DNA of 64,000 bases, taken from Roseicyclus amphidinii. GTDB lineage: Bacteria > Pseudomonadota > Alphaproteobacteria > Rhodobacterales > Rhodobacteraceae. Below the pieces are notes generated by a model. The model made no database searches. It was not told where the DNA came from and saw only the letters and a list, made by a program, of their open reading frames with translations. A program made the position numbers and the translations under genes. Numbering within the stretch: position 1 is the stretch's first letter; each line of letters opens with the position of its first letter. Shown here in pieces: positions 48,554 to 58,812 of the stretch. The DNA is taken from positions 55,383 to 119,382 of the forward strand of contig NZ_JASJOE010000003.1 of the NCBI RefSeq assembly GCF_030163755.1. The letters run 5' to 3'.

Positions 48554-50436
48554 ATGACACGCGCCAAACCCGCCCCGCATCCCGCGATCCGCACCAGCGC
48601 CGCAGCCCAGCGTCGGCGCCTGCACATCGCGTTGTGCCTCGGGCTTTCGCTGCTGGTGCTGCTGGCCGCGCTGGCCTTTCCGCGGCTCGAACGCGCCTAC
48701 CAGGCGGCCATCGGAGACCGCGACCGCGCCACGCTGGACCTTGCCACGCAGATCCTGCGCGGCGCGCTCAGCCGGACCGAGGCGCTGCCGGGCCTGCTGG
48801 CCGAGCGGCCGATCCTCGCCCAGCTTCTGCGCGACCCCGACAATTCGGGCCTCGTGCCCTTCGTCAACGAGCAGCTGCGCCAGACCGCGCTGGCGCTCGA
48901 CCTGTCGGATGTCTACCTGATGGACGAGCGCGGGCTGACCATCGCCGCCTCCTCCTATCGCAGCGAGCGGTCCTTCGTCGGGCGCAGCTTCACCTACCGG
49001 CCCTATTTCACCGATGCGCTGGCCGGTGGCCTCGGGCGGTTCCACGCGCTTGGCACCACCTCGGGCGAGCGGGGCTACTTCTTCGCCGCCCCCGTCATCG
49101 ACGGAACCGAGATCACCGGCGTGCTGGCGGTGAAATTCACCCTCGACGCCTTCGAGGCGACATGGGCCGACAGCGCCGCGACGATCATCGTGCAGGACAG
49201 CTCGAACGTGATCTTCATGTCAGACCGGCCCGAGTGGCATTTCCGCACCCTCGGCCCCGTCCCCGAGGTGGGGCTCGAGGCCATCGCCACCACGCGGCAA
49301 TACCCGATCGCCCGTCTCACCCCCTTGCCCGCCCGCCGCACGGCGCTGGGCGACACGGGCTACGACCTGATCCGGCTGGACCCCGCCGAGGGCGGCGAGG
49401 TCTTCGTGATGCAGACCGACCTTGTCGCCGCGGCGGGCTGGCGCGTGTCGATCCTGTCGCCCGCCGCCCCGGCGCGGACGCAGGCGCTGACGGCGCTGGG
49501 CATCGCGGCGCTTGCGGCGCTGGCGCTCATGCTCACCGCCGCGGCGATCTGGCAGCGGCGCATCCGGCTGGTCGAACGCCTTACCCGGCAGCAAGAGGAC
49601 CAGGCCCGGCTCGAGGCGCGGGTGCGCGAGCGCACGCGCGACCTGGACACCGCCAACGCGCAACTGCGCGCCGAGGTCGAGGAGCGCGCTCGCACGGAAG
49701 GACAGCTGCGCAAGACCCAGGCCGAGCTGGTGCAGGCGGGCAAGCTCGCCGCGCTCGGCCAGATGTCGGCCGCGCTCAGTCACGAGTTCAACCAGCCGCT
49801 CGCCGCCGTGAAGGCCTATGCCGACAATGCCGAGGCGTTTCTCGGGCTTGGCCGCACCGAGGAGGCGGGCGAGAACATCCGCCTGATCTCGGGCATGGCC
49901 GACCGGATGGCGTCGATCTCCAAGCACCTGCGCAACTTCGCCCGCCGCCCGATGGACCGCACCGGGCCGGTGCCGATGCTGGCCGTGGTTCAGGATGCGC
50001 TGGAGCTGATGCGCCCGCGGCTTCAGGGCGCGCGCGCGCAGCTGGACTACACCCCGCCCGAGGGCGAGATCTGGGTCACCGGCGGGCGCGTGCGGCTGCA
50101 ACAGGTGATCGTGAACCTGATCGGCAACGCGCTGGACGCGATGGAAGGCCGCGACGCGCCCGAGATCGCGCTGGCGCTTGAGACCGAGGGGGCGCGCTGC
50201 CGCCTGTCGGTGCGCGACCGCGGCCCCGGCCTCAGCGAAGAGGCGCTGGCGCAGGCCTTTGACCCGTTCTTCACCACCAAGGCCCCCGGACAGGGACTGG
50301 GGCTTGGCCTGTCGATCTCCTACAACATCGTGCGCGACTTCAACGGCCGCCTGACCGCCGCGAACCACGACAGTGGCGGCGCGATCTTCACGGTCGAGCT
50401 GGACCTGACCGATCCCCCCACCGAGATGGCCGCCGA

Positions 50437-50440
<4 letters not shown>
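48554..50440 (+). CDS. dctB: Sensor histidine kinase, DctB type
   Basis: 628 residues from MTRAKPAPHPA. A membrane helix (about 24-46), a large periplasmic Cache-like sensor (RSFVGRSFTYRPYFTDALAGGLGRFHALGTTSGERGYFFAAPV), a second helix (about 315-337), a coiled linker, HisKA box AALSHEFNQPLAAVKAYADNA, and HATPase motifs NALDAM, DRGPGLS and GLGLGLSIS. The FFNQ/YF-type sensor matches DctB of C4-dicarboxylate control. Its stop overlaps the dctD start (ATGA). Next to a TAXI-TRAP transporter, not DctPQM, so the ligand could differ. Confidence 0.9.
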
Positions 50441-51828
<1,388 letters not shown>

Positions 51829-51849
51829 CTCGCGCCCGCCCCGTTCCGG

Positions 51850-51896
51850 TCCAGTGCCGGCCCCTTTCCAATCCAGTGCCGGCCCCGTGCCGGCCC
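51850..51896. repeat. Short direct repeats after dctD
   Basis: TCCAGTGCCGGCCCC occurs at 51850-51864 and 51872-51886, and GTGCCGGCCC once more at 51887-51896. They lie in the 255-base dctD-TAXI gap and could be regulator-binding repeats or simple drift. Confidence 0.6.
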
Positions 51897-51985
51897 ATGT
51901 GTCGAAACCGGAACATGCCGCGGGCCGCTTTGGGTCGGTTTCCACCCATCGCCCGCGAATAAACCCTTCCTGTTAGCGCAAACCG

Positions 51986-52006
51986 GCCATGCAGTGCTTG
52001 CATGGC
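51986..52006. promoter_or_regulatory. Perfect dyad upstream of the TAXI transporter, candidate operator
   Basis: GCCATGCA-N5-TGCATGGC, 8-bp arms, centre 88 bases before the TAXI binding-protein ATG. No convincing sigma-54 -24/-12 (GG-N10-GC) element follows. Likely target is DctD. Confidence 0.5.
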
Positions 52007-52083
52007 GGGGTTTCGCGCCGCACAGACCTGCTCCAAGCGGCCCGGAGGGAGCCGGGCGCTTATCTTTCAACAGGGAGAGACCA

Positions 52084-53079
52084 ATGACCTTTACCCGTAT
52101 CGCTGCCTTTGCTGCGACCACCGCGCTGACCGCAACCGCGGCCTTCGCCGACGCCCATGCCGACCGCACCGGCTGGCCGGAAAGCTTCACCGTCGGCACC
52201 GGTTCGCAGGGCGGCACCTATTTCGGCTACGGCTCCGGCTGGGCCGGCATCGTGTCCGAGGTTCTCGGCGTCTCGGGCGGCGCGGAAGTCACCGGCGGCC
52301 CGATGCAGAACATGGCGCTGGTCCACACCGGCGAACTGCCCTTCGGCATGACCACCATGGGCCCCGCCGCCGAATCGATCAACGGCACCAACCCGATCGC
52401 GCCCGGCCTGCAGATGACCAACGCCTGCGCGATGTTCCCGATGTACCAGACGCCCTTCTCGATCACGGCACTGGCCTCCTCGGGCATCACCTCGGTCGCC
52501 GAGATCCCGGCCGGCGCGCGCATCGGCTTCGGCCCCGCGGGTTCCACCTCGGACACCTACTTCCCGCAGATGATGGAAACCCTCGGCGTCGAGTTCGAGC
52601 GCCGCAACGGCGGCTGGTCCGACCTCGGCGGTCAGCTGCAGGACGGCCTTCTGGACGTGATCGCCTTCGCGGCCGGCGTGCCGGTTCCGGCGGTGTCGCA
52701 GCTCGAGGTGCAGACCGAGATCAACATCATCGAGTTCACCGAGGAAGAGCAGGCCCAGATCATCGAGGCCTTCCCCGTCGCGGGCTTCGACATCGCAGCC
52801 AACACCTACACCACGCTCGAGGCCCCGGCCCGCTCGGTGTCGATGTGGAACTTCGCCATCGCCAACTGCGACCTGCCCGAAAGCTTCGTCTACGCGGTCG
52901 TCGACGCAGTGATGTCGGACAACGAGCGCATGGTGAACACCCACCGCGCCGCCGCCTCGACCCTGCCCGAGTTCTGGGACCGCAACACGGTCATGATGTG
53001 GCACCCCGGTGCGGCCCGCTGGTTCGAAGAGAACGCCGGTGCCGACATCGCGGACGACATGATCCACGGCGCGATGTGA
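52084..53079 (+). CDS. TAXI family TRAP transporter solute-binding protein
   Basis: 331 residues, preceded by GGGAGAG. A signal peptide (about 1-23, ending AAFADAHA) is followed by the TAXI fold: FTVGTGSQGGTYFGYGSGWAGIVSEV, PMQNMALVHTGELPFGMTTMGPA, AEIPAGARIGFGPAGSTSDTYFPQMM and LQDGLLDVIAFAAGVPVPAVSQLE. It binds an unknown organic acid or amino acid in the periplasm and hands it to the fused permease downstream. A 9-bp hairpin and a terminator follow, so the binding protein should be made in excess. Confidence 0.93.
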   Translation: MTFTRIAAFAATTALTATAAFADAHADRTGWPESFTVGTGSQGGTYFGYGSGWAGIVSEVLGVSGGAEVTGGPMQNMALVHTGELPFGMTTMGPAAESINGTNPIAPGLQMTNACAMFPMYQTPFSITALASSGITSVAEIPAGARIGFGPAGSTSDTYFPQMMETLGVEFERRNGGWSDLGGQLQDGLLDVIAFAAGVPVPAVSQLEVQTEINIIEFTEEEQAQIIEAFPVAGFDIAANTYTTLEAPARSVSMWNFAIANCDLPESFVYAVVDAVMSDNERMVNTHRAAASTLPEFWDRNTVMMWHPGAARWFEENAGADIADDMIHGAM

Positions 53080-53101
53080 TCGCCCGCAAGGCACACTGAC
53101 A

Positions 53102-53127
53102 GGATGCGCCCGCAGCGTGGCGCATCC
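53102..53127 (+). repeat. 9-bp hairpin at the end of the TAXI binding-protein mRNA
   Basis: GGATGCGCC-N8-GGCGCATCC, perfect, 22 bases after the stop. Probably a 3'-end stabilising structure ahead of the terminator at 53138-53173. Confidence 0.6.
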
Positions 53128-53137
53128 GACCTGACCG

Positions 53138-53173
53138 GGGCCGTGCCCGAAACCGCCGGGCGCGGCCCTTTTT
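53138..53173 (+). terminator. Terminator between TAXI binding protein and permease
   Basis: 12-bp stem GGGCCGTGCCCG/CGGGCGCGGCCC with one G-T pair, 7-base loop, then TTTTT. It stands 51 bases before the permease ATG, so most transcripts should stop here and permease be made by read-through. Confidence 0.75.
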
Positions 53174-53224
53174 CCAAGCGAGACATGACCGGAACGGCGC
53201 ATTCGGCCGCGGGGGACTGATCCA

Positions 53225-55564
53225 ATGAACACCGAAGACAAGAAGCCGGACGCCACGACCGAGGACGGCCCGCTGGGCGTCGTGGTCGCGGAAGGCGTCG
53301 ACGAGGAACCGGTCGAGGCCAACCGCCGTCTCTTCACCGGCACGTCCTATATCGTGATCGCCACGATCTCGACGCTCTACGCCATGTTCCACATGCTCGC
53401 GCTGAACGGCGTGTCACTTTCGGACTGGACCGGGATCGAGCTGGCCTTCCTGCCGCAGTTCCCGATGGAGACCTGGAACTTCCGCATCGTCCATATCTCG
53501 GGCGCGCTGGCGCTGGGATACCTTCTGTTCTCGGCCCATGCGTTTTCCGATGACGCGCCCGCGCGCTCCGGCAACCGGATCGTGACGCTGCTCGCGGGCC
53601 TGCTGGCGATCCCCGCGCTTGTCGCGGGGGCCACGGCCATCGGCTTTCTCAACATGATCAACTCGGGCGAGCTGCCGCAGATGGGCGGGCTGACCACATG
53701 GGCCGCCTTCCCCGGCACCGAGATCTACCAGACCGAGGTGCGCTGGTTCGGCATCCCGCTCCTGATCGCCACGCTGGGCGCCATCGTCACCGGCTGGTTC
53801 GAGCGCCGCGACCGCGGGCAGTTCACTGCCTCCGACATCGTTCTGGCGCTCTCGGCCATCGTGCTGGCGATCTACCTCGTGGCGATCTACGGCACCGCCG
53901 CGCGCAACTCGGTCGGCACGCCCTTCGTGCCCATCGGCGTGGCCTTCGCGGCCACCGCGGGCTCTGCGCTGATCCTTGAGCTCACGCGCCGCGTCGCGGG
54001 CCTGGCGCTTGTCATCATCACCGGCTTCTTTCTCGCCTACACCTTCACCGCGCACCTGCTGCCCGGCATCCTCGCCGTGCAATCCTCCTTCACCTGGCAG
54101 CGCTTCTTCGGCTTCGTCTATACCGACGCGGGCATCCTGGGGCCGACCACGGCGGTCTCCTCGACCTACATCATCCTCTTCATCATCTTCGCGGCCTTCC
54201 TGCAGGCCTCCAAGGTGGGCGACTATTTCGTCAACTTCGCCTTCGCCGCCGCAGGGCGCGCGCGCGGGGGACCGGCCAAGGTGGCGATCTTCGCCTCGGG
54301 TCTCATGGGCATGATCAACGGCACCTCGGCGGGCAACGTGGTCGCTACCGGCTCGCTGACGATCCCGCTGATGAAAAAGGTCGGCTACCAGCGCAAGACC
54401 GCCGGCGCGATCGAGGCCGCGGCCTCGACCGGCGGGCAGATCATGCCGCCGATCATGGGCGCGGGCGCCTTCATCATGGCCGAGATCACCGGCATCCCCT
54501 ACCAGGAGATCGCCATCGCCGCGATCATCCCGGCGATCCTCTACTTCGCCTCGATCTACTTCATGGTCGATTTCGAAGCGGCCAAGCTCAACATGCGCGG
54601 CATGCGCGAGGACGAGCTGCCGAAACTCGCGGCCCTGCTCAAGCAGATCTACCTCTTCGTGCCGATCATCATCCTGATCGTGGCGCTCTTCCTCGGCTAC
54701 TCGGTGATCCGGGCGGGAACGCTCGCCACCGTGGCCGCGGCGGTGATCTCGTGGATGCCGGTCCTGATGATCCGCCTTTTCCCGGGAAGCCTGCCCGAGG
54801 CGGCGGTCGCGGGCATGGGGCCGCGCTCGATCCTCAAGGCGTTCGAGCTGGCAGGCGTCATGTCGATCCAGATCATCGCGGTCTGCGCCTGCGCGGGCAT
54901 CATCGTGGGGGTCATCTCGCTCACCGGTGTCGGCGCGCGCTTCTCGGCGGTGCTGCTGGACCTCGCGGGGGTCAGCCAGCTGATCGCGCTGTTCTTCGCC
55001 ATGTGCATCGCCATCCTGCTCGGCATGGGCATGCCCACCACGGCGGCCTACGCGGTGGCGGCAAGCGTGGTGGCGCCGGGCCTGATCCAGCTGGGCATCC
55101 CGACGCTGACCGCGCATTTCTTCGTCTTCTACTTCGCCGTCGTCTCGGCCATCACGCCCCCCGTGGCGCTCGCCAGCTACGCCGCGGCGGGCATCTCGGG
55201 CGCAAACCCGATGGAGACCTCGGTCGCCTCCTTCAAGATCGGGCTCGCGGCCTTCATCGTGCCCTTCATGTTCTTCTACAACTCCGCGCTGCTGATGGAC
55301 GGCACCTGGGTCGAGGTGATCCGCGCCGGCCTGACCGCAACCTTCGGTGTGTTCCTGCTCTCGGCGGGCGTGCAGGGCTGGTTCATGGGCGCGCGCAGCG
55401 CCTGGTTCCTGCGCGCGGGCCTGGTGGTGGCGGCGCTCTTCATGATCGAGGGCGGGCTTTTCACCGACCTGGTCGGTCTCGGCGCAGCAGTGGGCATCTA
55501 CTTCATCCAGAGGCTCTTCCACCCCCGCCCCGACGCCACCATCCCGGTGCGCGGCGCGGACTGA
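53225..55564 (+). CDS. TAXI TRAP transporter fused permease (DctQ-DctM type)
   Basis: 779 residues with about 18 hydrophobic helices: an N-terminal DctQ-like four-helix part, then the DctM part. Typical DctM segments are GRARGGPAKVAIFASGLMGMINGTSAGNVVATGSLTIPLMKKVGY, AAASTGGQIMPPIMGAGAFIMAEITGIPY, and LGMGMPTTAAYAVAASVVAPGL. It imports substrate by sodium-coupled transport. No separate small subunit is present. A hairpin follows at 55576-55614. Confidence 0.95.
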   Translation: MNTEDKKPDATTEDGPLGVVVAEGVDEEPVEANRRLFTGTSYIVIATISTLYAMFHMLALNGVSLSDWTGIELAFLPQFPMETWNFRIVHISGALALGYLLFSAHAFSDDAPARSGNRIVTLLAGLLAIPALVAGATAIGFLNMINSGELPQMGGLTTWAAFPGTEIYQTEVRWFGIPLLIATLGAIVTGWFERRDRGQFTASDIVLALSAIVLAIYLVAIYGTAARNSVGTPFVPIGVAFAATAGSALILELTRRVAGLALVIITGFFLAYTFTAHLLPGILAVQSSFTWQRFFGFVYTDAGILGPTTAVSSTYIILFIIFAAFLQASKVGDYFVNFAFAAAGRARGGPAKVAIFASGLMGMINGTSAGNVVATGSLTIPLMKKVGYQRKTAGAIEAAASTGGQIMPPIMGAGAFIMAEITGIPYQEIAIAAIIPAILYFASIYFMVDFEAAKLNMRGMREDELPKLAALLKQIYLFVPIIILIVALFLGYSVIRAGTLATVAAAVISWMPVLMIRLFPGSLPEAAVAGMGPRSILKAFELAGVMSIQIIAVCACAGIIVGVISLTGVGARFSAVLLDLAGVSQLIALFFAMCIAILLGMGMPTTAAYAVAASVVAPGLIQLGIPTLTAHFFVFYFAVVSAITPPVALASYAAAGISGANPMETSVASFKIGLAAFIVPFMFFYNSALLMDGTWVEVIRAGLTATFGVFLLSAGVQGWFMGARSAWFLRAGLVVAALFMIEGGLFTDLVGLGAAVGIYFIQRLFHPRPDATIPVRGAD

Positions 55565-55575
55565 CGACAAGACCC

Positions 55576-55614
55576 GGTGGCGCGTTAACCCCGCATCAAG
55601 GTTAACGCGCCACC
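55576..55614 (+). terminator. 15-bp perfect hairpin after the TAXI permease gene
   Basis: GGTGGCGCGTTAACC / GGTTAACGCGCCACC with a nine-base loop, 11 bases after the stop. No T-run follows (a C-run does), so it may act as a Rho-assisted end or a stability element. Confidence 0.65.
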
Positions 55615-55621
55615 GCCCCCC

Positions 55622-55644
55622 CTTCACCTTTCCCCAAATACGGA
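55622..55644. repeat. Dispersed intergenic motif, copy 2
   Basis: 23 bases ending CCCCAAATACGGA, 21 of 23 identical to 21121-21143. It lies between the permease hairpin and the P450 gene. Confidence 0.6.
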
Positions 55645-55677
55645 ATCCCACGCTGGCCCGACACGCGGCGGCATGGC

Positions 55678-56856
55678 ATGAAGCCCCCCATGCAGCGCCT
55701 GTCCCAATCCCCTACCGATCCCGCCTTCGTGCAGGACCCCTCCCCGTTCTACAGCCGCGCCCGCGCCGCAGGCCCGCTGGTCTGGTGGGACGACTACGCC
55801 ATGCCGATGGCCACCACGCACGCGGCCGTCAACACGCTCCTGCGCGACCGCCGCTTCGGGCGCGAGCCGATCGAGCAGCCCGACATCCCCGACCACCTGC
55901 GCCCCTTCTACGCGGTCGAGGCGCATTCCATGCTGGAACTGGAACCGCCCCGCCACACGCGGCTGCGCGGTCTCGTGCTGCGCGCCTTCACCTCGCGCCG
56001 GATCGCGGCGCTGGCCCCCGAGATCGCCGCCCTCTCGCGCGAGCTCGCCGTCCGCATCGCCCCCGGCGAAACCGACCTGCTCGAGGCCTATTGCCGCCCG
56101 ATCCCGGTCATCGTCATCGCCCGCCTGCTCGGCGTCCCCGAAGAGATGGCCCCAGACCTGCTGCGCTGGTCCAACGCCATGGTGCAGATGTACCAGGCCC
56201 GCCGCACGCGGCAGGAGGAGGAGGAGGCCGCCAGCGCCGCGCGCGACTTCGCCGCGTTCATGCGCGACTACGTCGAGCGCCGCCGCACCGACCCGCGCGA
56301 CGACCTGATCACCGCCCTGATCGCCGCCGAGGAGGCGGGCGAGAAGCTGACCACGGACGAGCTGATCACCACCTGCATCCTGCTGCTGAACGCGGGCCAC
56401 GAGGCGACGGTTCACACCATGGGCAACGGCATCAAGCTCTGTCTCGAGACCGGCGCACGCCCCGGCCCCGACCCCGCGGCCATGGTCGAGGAAGTGCTCC
56501 GCTTCGACCCGCCCCTGCACCTCTTCACCCGCACCGCCTACGAGGAGGTGACGCTCTTCGGCCATACCTTCCGCCGCGGCGACACGGTGGGGCTGCTGCT
56601 CGCCTCCGCCGGGCGGGACGACAGCGTCTATGACGAGGCCGAGGCCTTCCGCCCCGCGCGCGGCGACGGGCCCGCGAACCTCGCCTTCGGGGCGGGGCTG
56701 CATTTCTGCGTTGGCGCGCCGCTGGCGCGGCTCGAATTGCAGGTCGCGCTGCCGATCCTCTTCGAGACCCATCCGCAGCTGCGCCTGGCAGAGAAACCCC
56801 GCTACGCGAATATCTATCATTTCCATGGGCTTGAACGGCTGATGGTCACGATCTGA
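55678..56856 (+). CDS. Cytochrome P450
   Basis: 392 residues, bacterial P450 size. The I-helix oxygen motif AGHEATVHT, K-helix ExxR (EEVLR), and haem-Cys loop FGAGLHFCVGAPLARLE (about residue 346) are all intact, with HSMLELEPPRHTRLRGLVLRAFTSRR in the C-helix region. It hydroxylates an unknown substrate; redox partners are not adjacent. A start four codons later (MQRLSQ) is possible. Confidence 0.95.
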   Translation: MKPPMQRLSQSPTDPAFVQDPSPFYSRARAAGPLVWWDDYAMPMATTHAAVNTLLRDRRFGREPIEQPDIPDHLRPFYAVEAHSMLELEPPRHTRLRGLVLRAFTSRRIAALAPEIAALSRELAVRIAPGETDLLEAYCRPIPVIVIARLLGVPEEMAPDLLRWSNAMVQMYQARRTRQEEEEAASAARDFAAFMRDYVERRRTDPRDDLITALIAAEEAGEKLTTDELITTCILLLNAGHEATVHTMGNGIKLCLETGARPGPDPAAMVEEVLRFDPPLHLFTRTAYEEVTLFGHTFRRGDTVGLLLASAGRDDSVYDEAEAFRPARGDGPANLAFGAGLHFCVGAPLARLELQVALPILFETHPQLRLAEKPRYANIYHFHGLERLMVTI

Positions 56857-56919
56857 CGCTGGACAGACACGCAGGGCCGCGCTAGCGTCGTGTCAACCTT
56901 TCAGACCGGGGGAGCGCGG

Positions 56920-57381
56920 ATGCGCCCGTTCGTCGCCTTGGTGATCGCCACGCTCGCGCTCTCGGCCTGCGCGGACACCACCGTCTATTACGCCGAGGGG
57001 GTCGATCTGCCGACCCGCGCCGCCGATCTGGCGCAATGCGACGCGCAAGCCTTGCGCGAATATCCGGTCCGTGCCGAGCGGCGCTTCACCCCGCGGATCT
57101 ACGTGCCCGCGCAGACCACCTGCGACGCCGAGGGCACCTGCACCACCAAGCCGGGCTATTTCGAAGGCGGCGAACCCTACACGGTCGACGCCAATGCCGA
57201 AATCCGCCGCACCGCGGCCCGCGGCTGCATGGGCGAGCGCGGCTATGCCCGCGTCGGCCTGCCCTTCTGCGAGCCCGAGACGCGCATCCGCCCCAGCCTC
57301 GTCATGGCGCCGCTGTCCGAGGGGACCTGCCTCTACCGTCCCGCGGCAGGCGGGCAGCCGATGGTGGTCAACCCGATCTGA
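56920..57381 (+). CDS. Predicted outer-membrane or periplasmic lipoprotein
   Basis: 153 residues from MRPFVALVIATLALSAC, a lipoprotein signal with lipobox L-S-A-C. The mature part has five more cysteines (LAQCDAQ, TTCDAEGTCTTK, RGCMGERG, LPFCEPE, GTCLYRP), suggesting disulfides. No domain recognised. It is convergent with ntrX, 27 bases away. Confidence 0.8.
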   Translation: MRPFVALVIATLALSACADTTVYYAEGVDLPTRAADLAQCDAQALREYPVRAERRFTPRIYVPAQTTCDAEGTCTTKPGYFEGGEPYTVDANAEIRRTAARGCMGERGYARVGLPFCEPETRIRPSLVMAPLSEGTCLYRPAAGGQPMVVNPI

Positions 57382-57408
57382 CACGCCCGGCCCGCGCCTG
57401 AGTAGCGG

Positions 57409-58812
57409 CTACTCCTCCTCATCGGCCTGCGCCAGTCGTGCGCCCGATTTGGACGAGGTCACCACGCCCAGCGACTTCAGCTTGCGGTGCAGCGCGCTGC
57501 GCTCCATGCCGACGAAACTGGCCGTGCGGCTGATGTTGCCGCCGAAGCGGTTGATCTGCGACATCAGGTATTGCCGTTCGAACAGCTCGCGCGCCTCGCG
57601 CAGCGGCAGCGTGGTCAGTCGCGCCGAGAGCGCGATGCCGTCTTCGTCCTCGCCCGTGGGCTCGGCCTGACCCGGCAGGTCGACCGCCTCGATCGGGCCG
57701 GTGCCCTCGCCCAGGATCAGGACCCGTTCGATCACGTTCCTCAGCTGGCGCACGTTGCCCGGCCAGCGCATCGTCTGCAGGATCGCCGCGGCATCCTCGC
57801 CGATCTCGCGCAGGGGCAGACCCTGCTCGCGGTTGAACTCGGCGATGAAATGGCGCGCCAGCTCGGGGATGTCGTCGCGCCGATCCTCGAGGCTCGGCAC
57901 CTCGATTGGCACCACGTTCAGCCGGTGGAACAGCTCCTCGCGGAAGCGGCCCGCCTCGATCTCGGCGGACAAATCGCGGGAGGTCGAGGACACCACCCGC
58001 AGATCGACGCGCACCTTGGCGGTGCCGCCGACGCGGGTGAAGCTCTGGTCCACCAGCACGCGCAGGATCTTGGATTGCGTGCCCAGCGGCATGTCCGCGA
58101 CCTCGTCGAAATAGACGACACCGCCATGCGCCTGCTCCAGCAGGCCCTGCTCCACCCCGCGTTCGGGGCTTTCGCGGCCGAACAGCTGCACCTCCATCTC
58201 GTCGGGCTGGATCGACGCGGAGGAGACGACGACAAAGGGCGCATCGGCCCGGTTCGACTGGGCATGGATGTAGCGCGCCGCCACCTCCTTGCCCGAGCCG
58301 GGGCCGCCGGTCAGCATCACGCGGCCGTTCGACTTCGTCACCTTGTCGAGCTGCGATTTCATCATGCGGAACGCCACGCCATTGCCGACCATCTCGGCCT
58401 CGCGCAGGTCCTGCCGGCGCAGCGCGGCGTTCTCGCGGCGCAGGCGCGACGCCTCCATCGCGCGGCGGATCACGACGAGCAGCTGGTCGATGTTGAAGGG
58501 CTTCTCGATGAAGTCGTAAGCGCCCTGCTTGATCGCGGCGACCGCGATCTCGATGTTGCCGTGCCCGGAAATGATGACGACCGGCACCTCGGGGTTGTCG
58601 CGCTTGACATGGGACAGGATGTCGATCCCGTCCATGTTGCTGTCCTTGAGCCAGATATCGAGGATCATCAGCCCCGGCGCGCCCCGGTTCAACTCGGCCA
58701 TGCACTCGTCCGAGCTTCCGGCCATGCGCGTGCTGTAGCCCTCGTCCTGCAGGATGTCGCAGATCAGTTCCCGGATATCGCGCTCGTCGTCGACGACAAG
58801 GATGTCGCTCAT
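57409..58812 (-). CDS. ntrX: Nitrogen assimilation response regulator NtrX
   Basis: 467 residues. Receiver phosphoacceptor about D52 (LMILDIWLKDSNMDG), AAA+ Walker A GGPGSGKE, Walker B GGVVYFDE, and a C-terminal Fis HTH (NRFGGNISRTASFVGMERSALHRKLKSLG). The sigma-54 loop GAFTGA is absent; that stretch reads LFGRESPERGVEQGLLEQA. NtrX with NtrY controls nitrogen and envelope genes in Alphaproteobacteria. Its start overlaps the ntrY stop by 4 bases. Confidence 0.96.
   Translation of the reverse strand: MSDILVVDDERDIRELICDILQDEGYSTRMAGSSDECMAELNRGAPGLMILDIWLKDSNMDGIDILSHVKRDNPEVPVVIISGHGNIEIAVAAIKQGAYDFIEKPFNIDQLLVVIRRAMEASRLRRENAALRRQDLREAEMVGNGVAFRMMKSQLDKVTKSNGRVMLTGGPGSGKEVAARYIHAQSNRADAPFVVVSSASIQPDEMEVQLFGRESPERGVEQGLLEQAHGGVVYFDEVADMPLGTQSKILRVLVDQSFTRVGGTAKVRVDLRVVSSTSRDLSAEIEAGRFREELFHRLNVVPIEVPSLEDRRDDIPELARHFIAEFNREQGLPLREIGEDAAAILQTMRWPGNVRQLRNVIERVLILGEGTGPIEAVDLPGQAEPTGEDEDGIALSARLTTLPLREARELFERQYLMSQINRFGGNISRTASFVGMERSALHRKLKSLGVVTSSKSGARLAQADEEE

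Noticed and set aside
51900..52083. Sigma-54 promoter upstream of the TAXI gene
   Set aside because: Candidate GG and GC pairs are 9 or 13 bases apart rather than 10.
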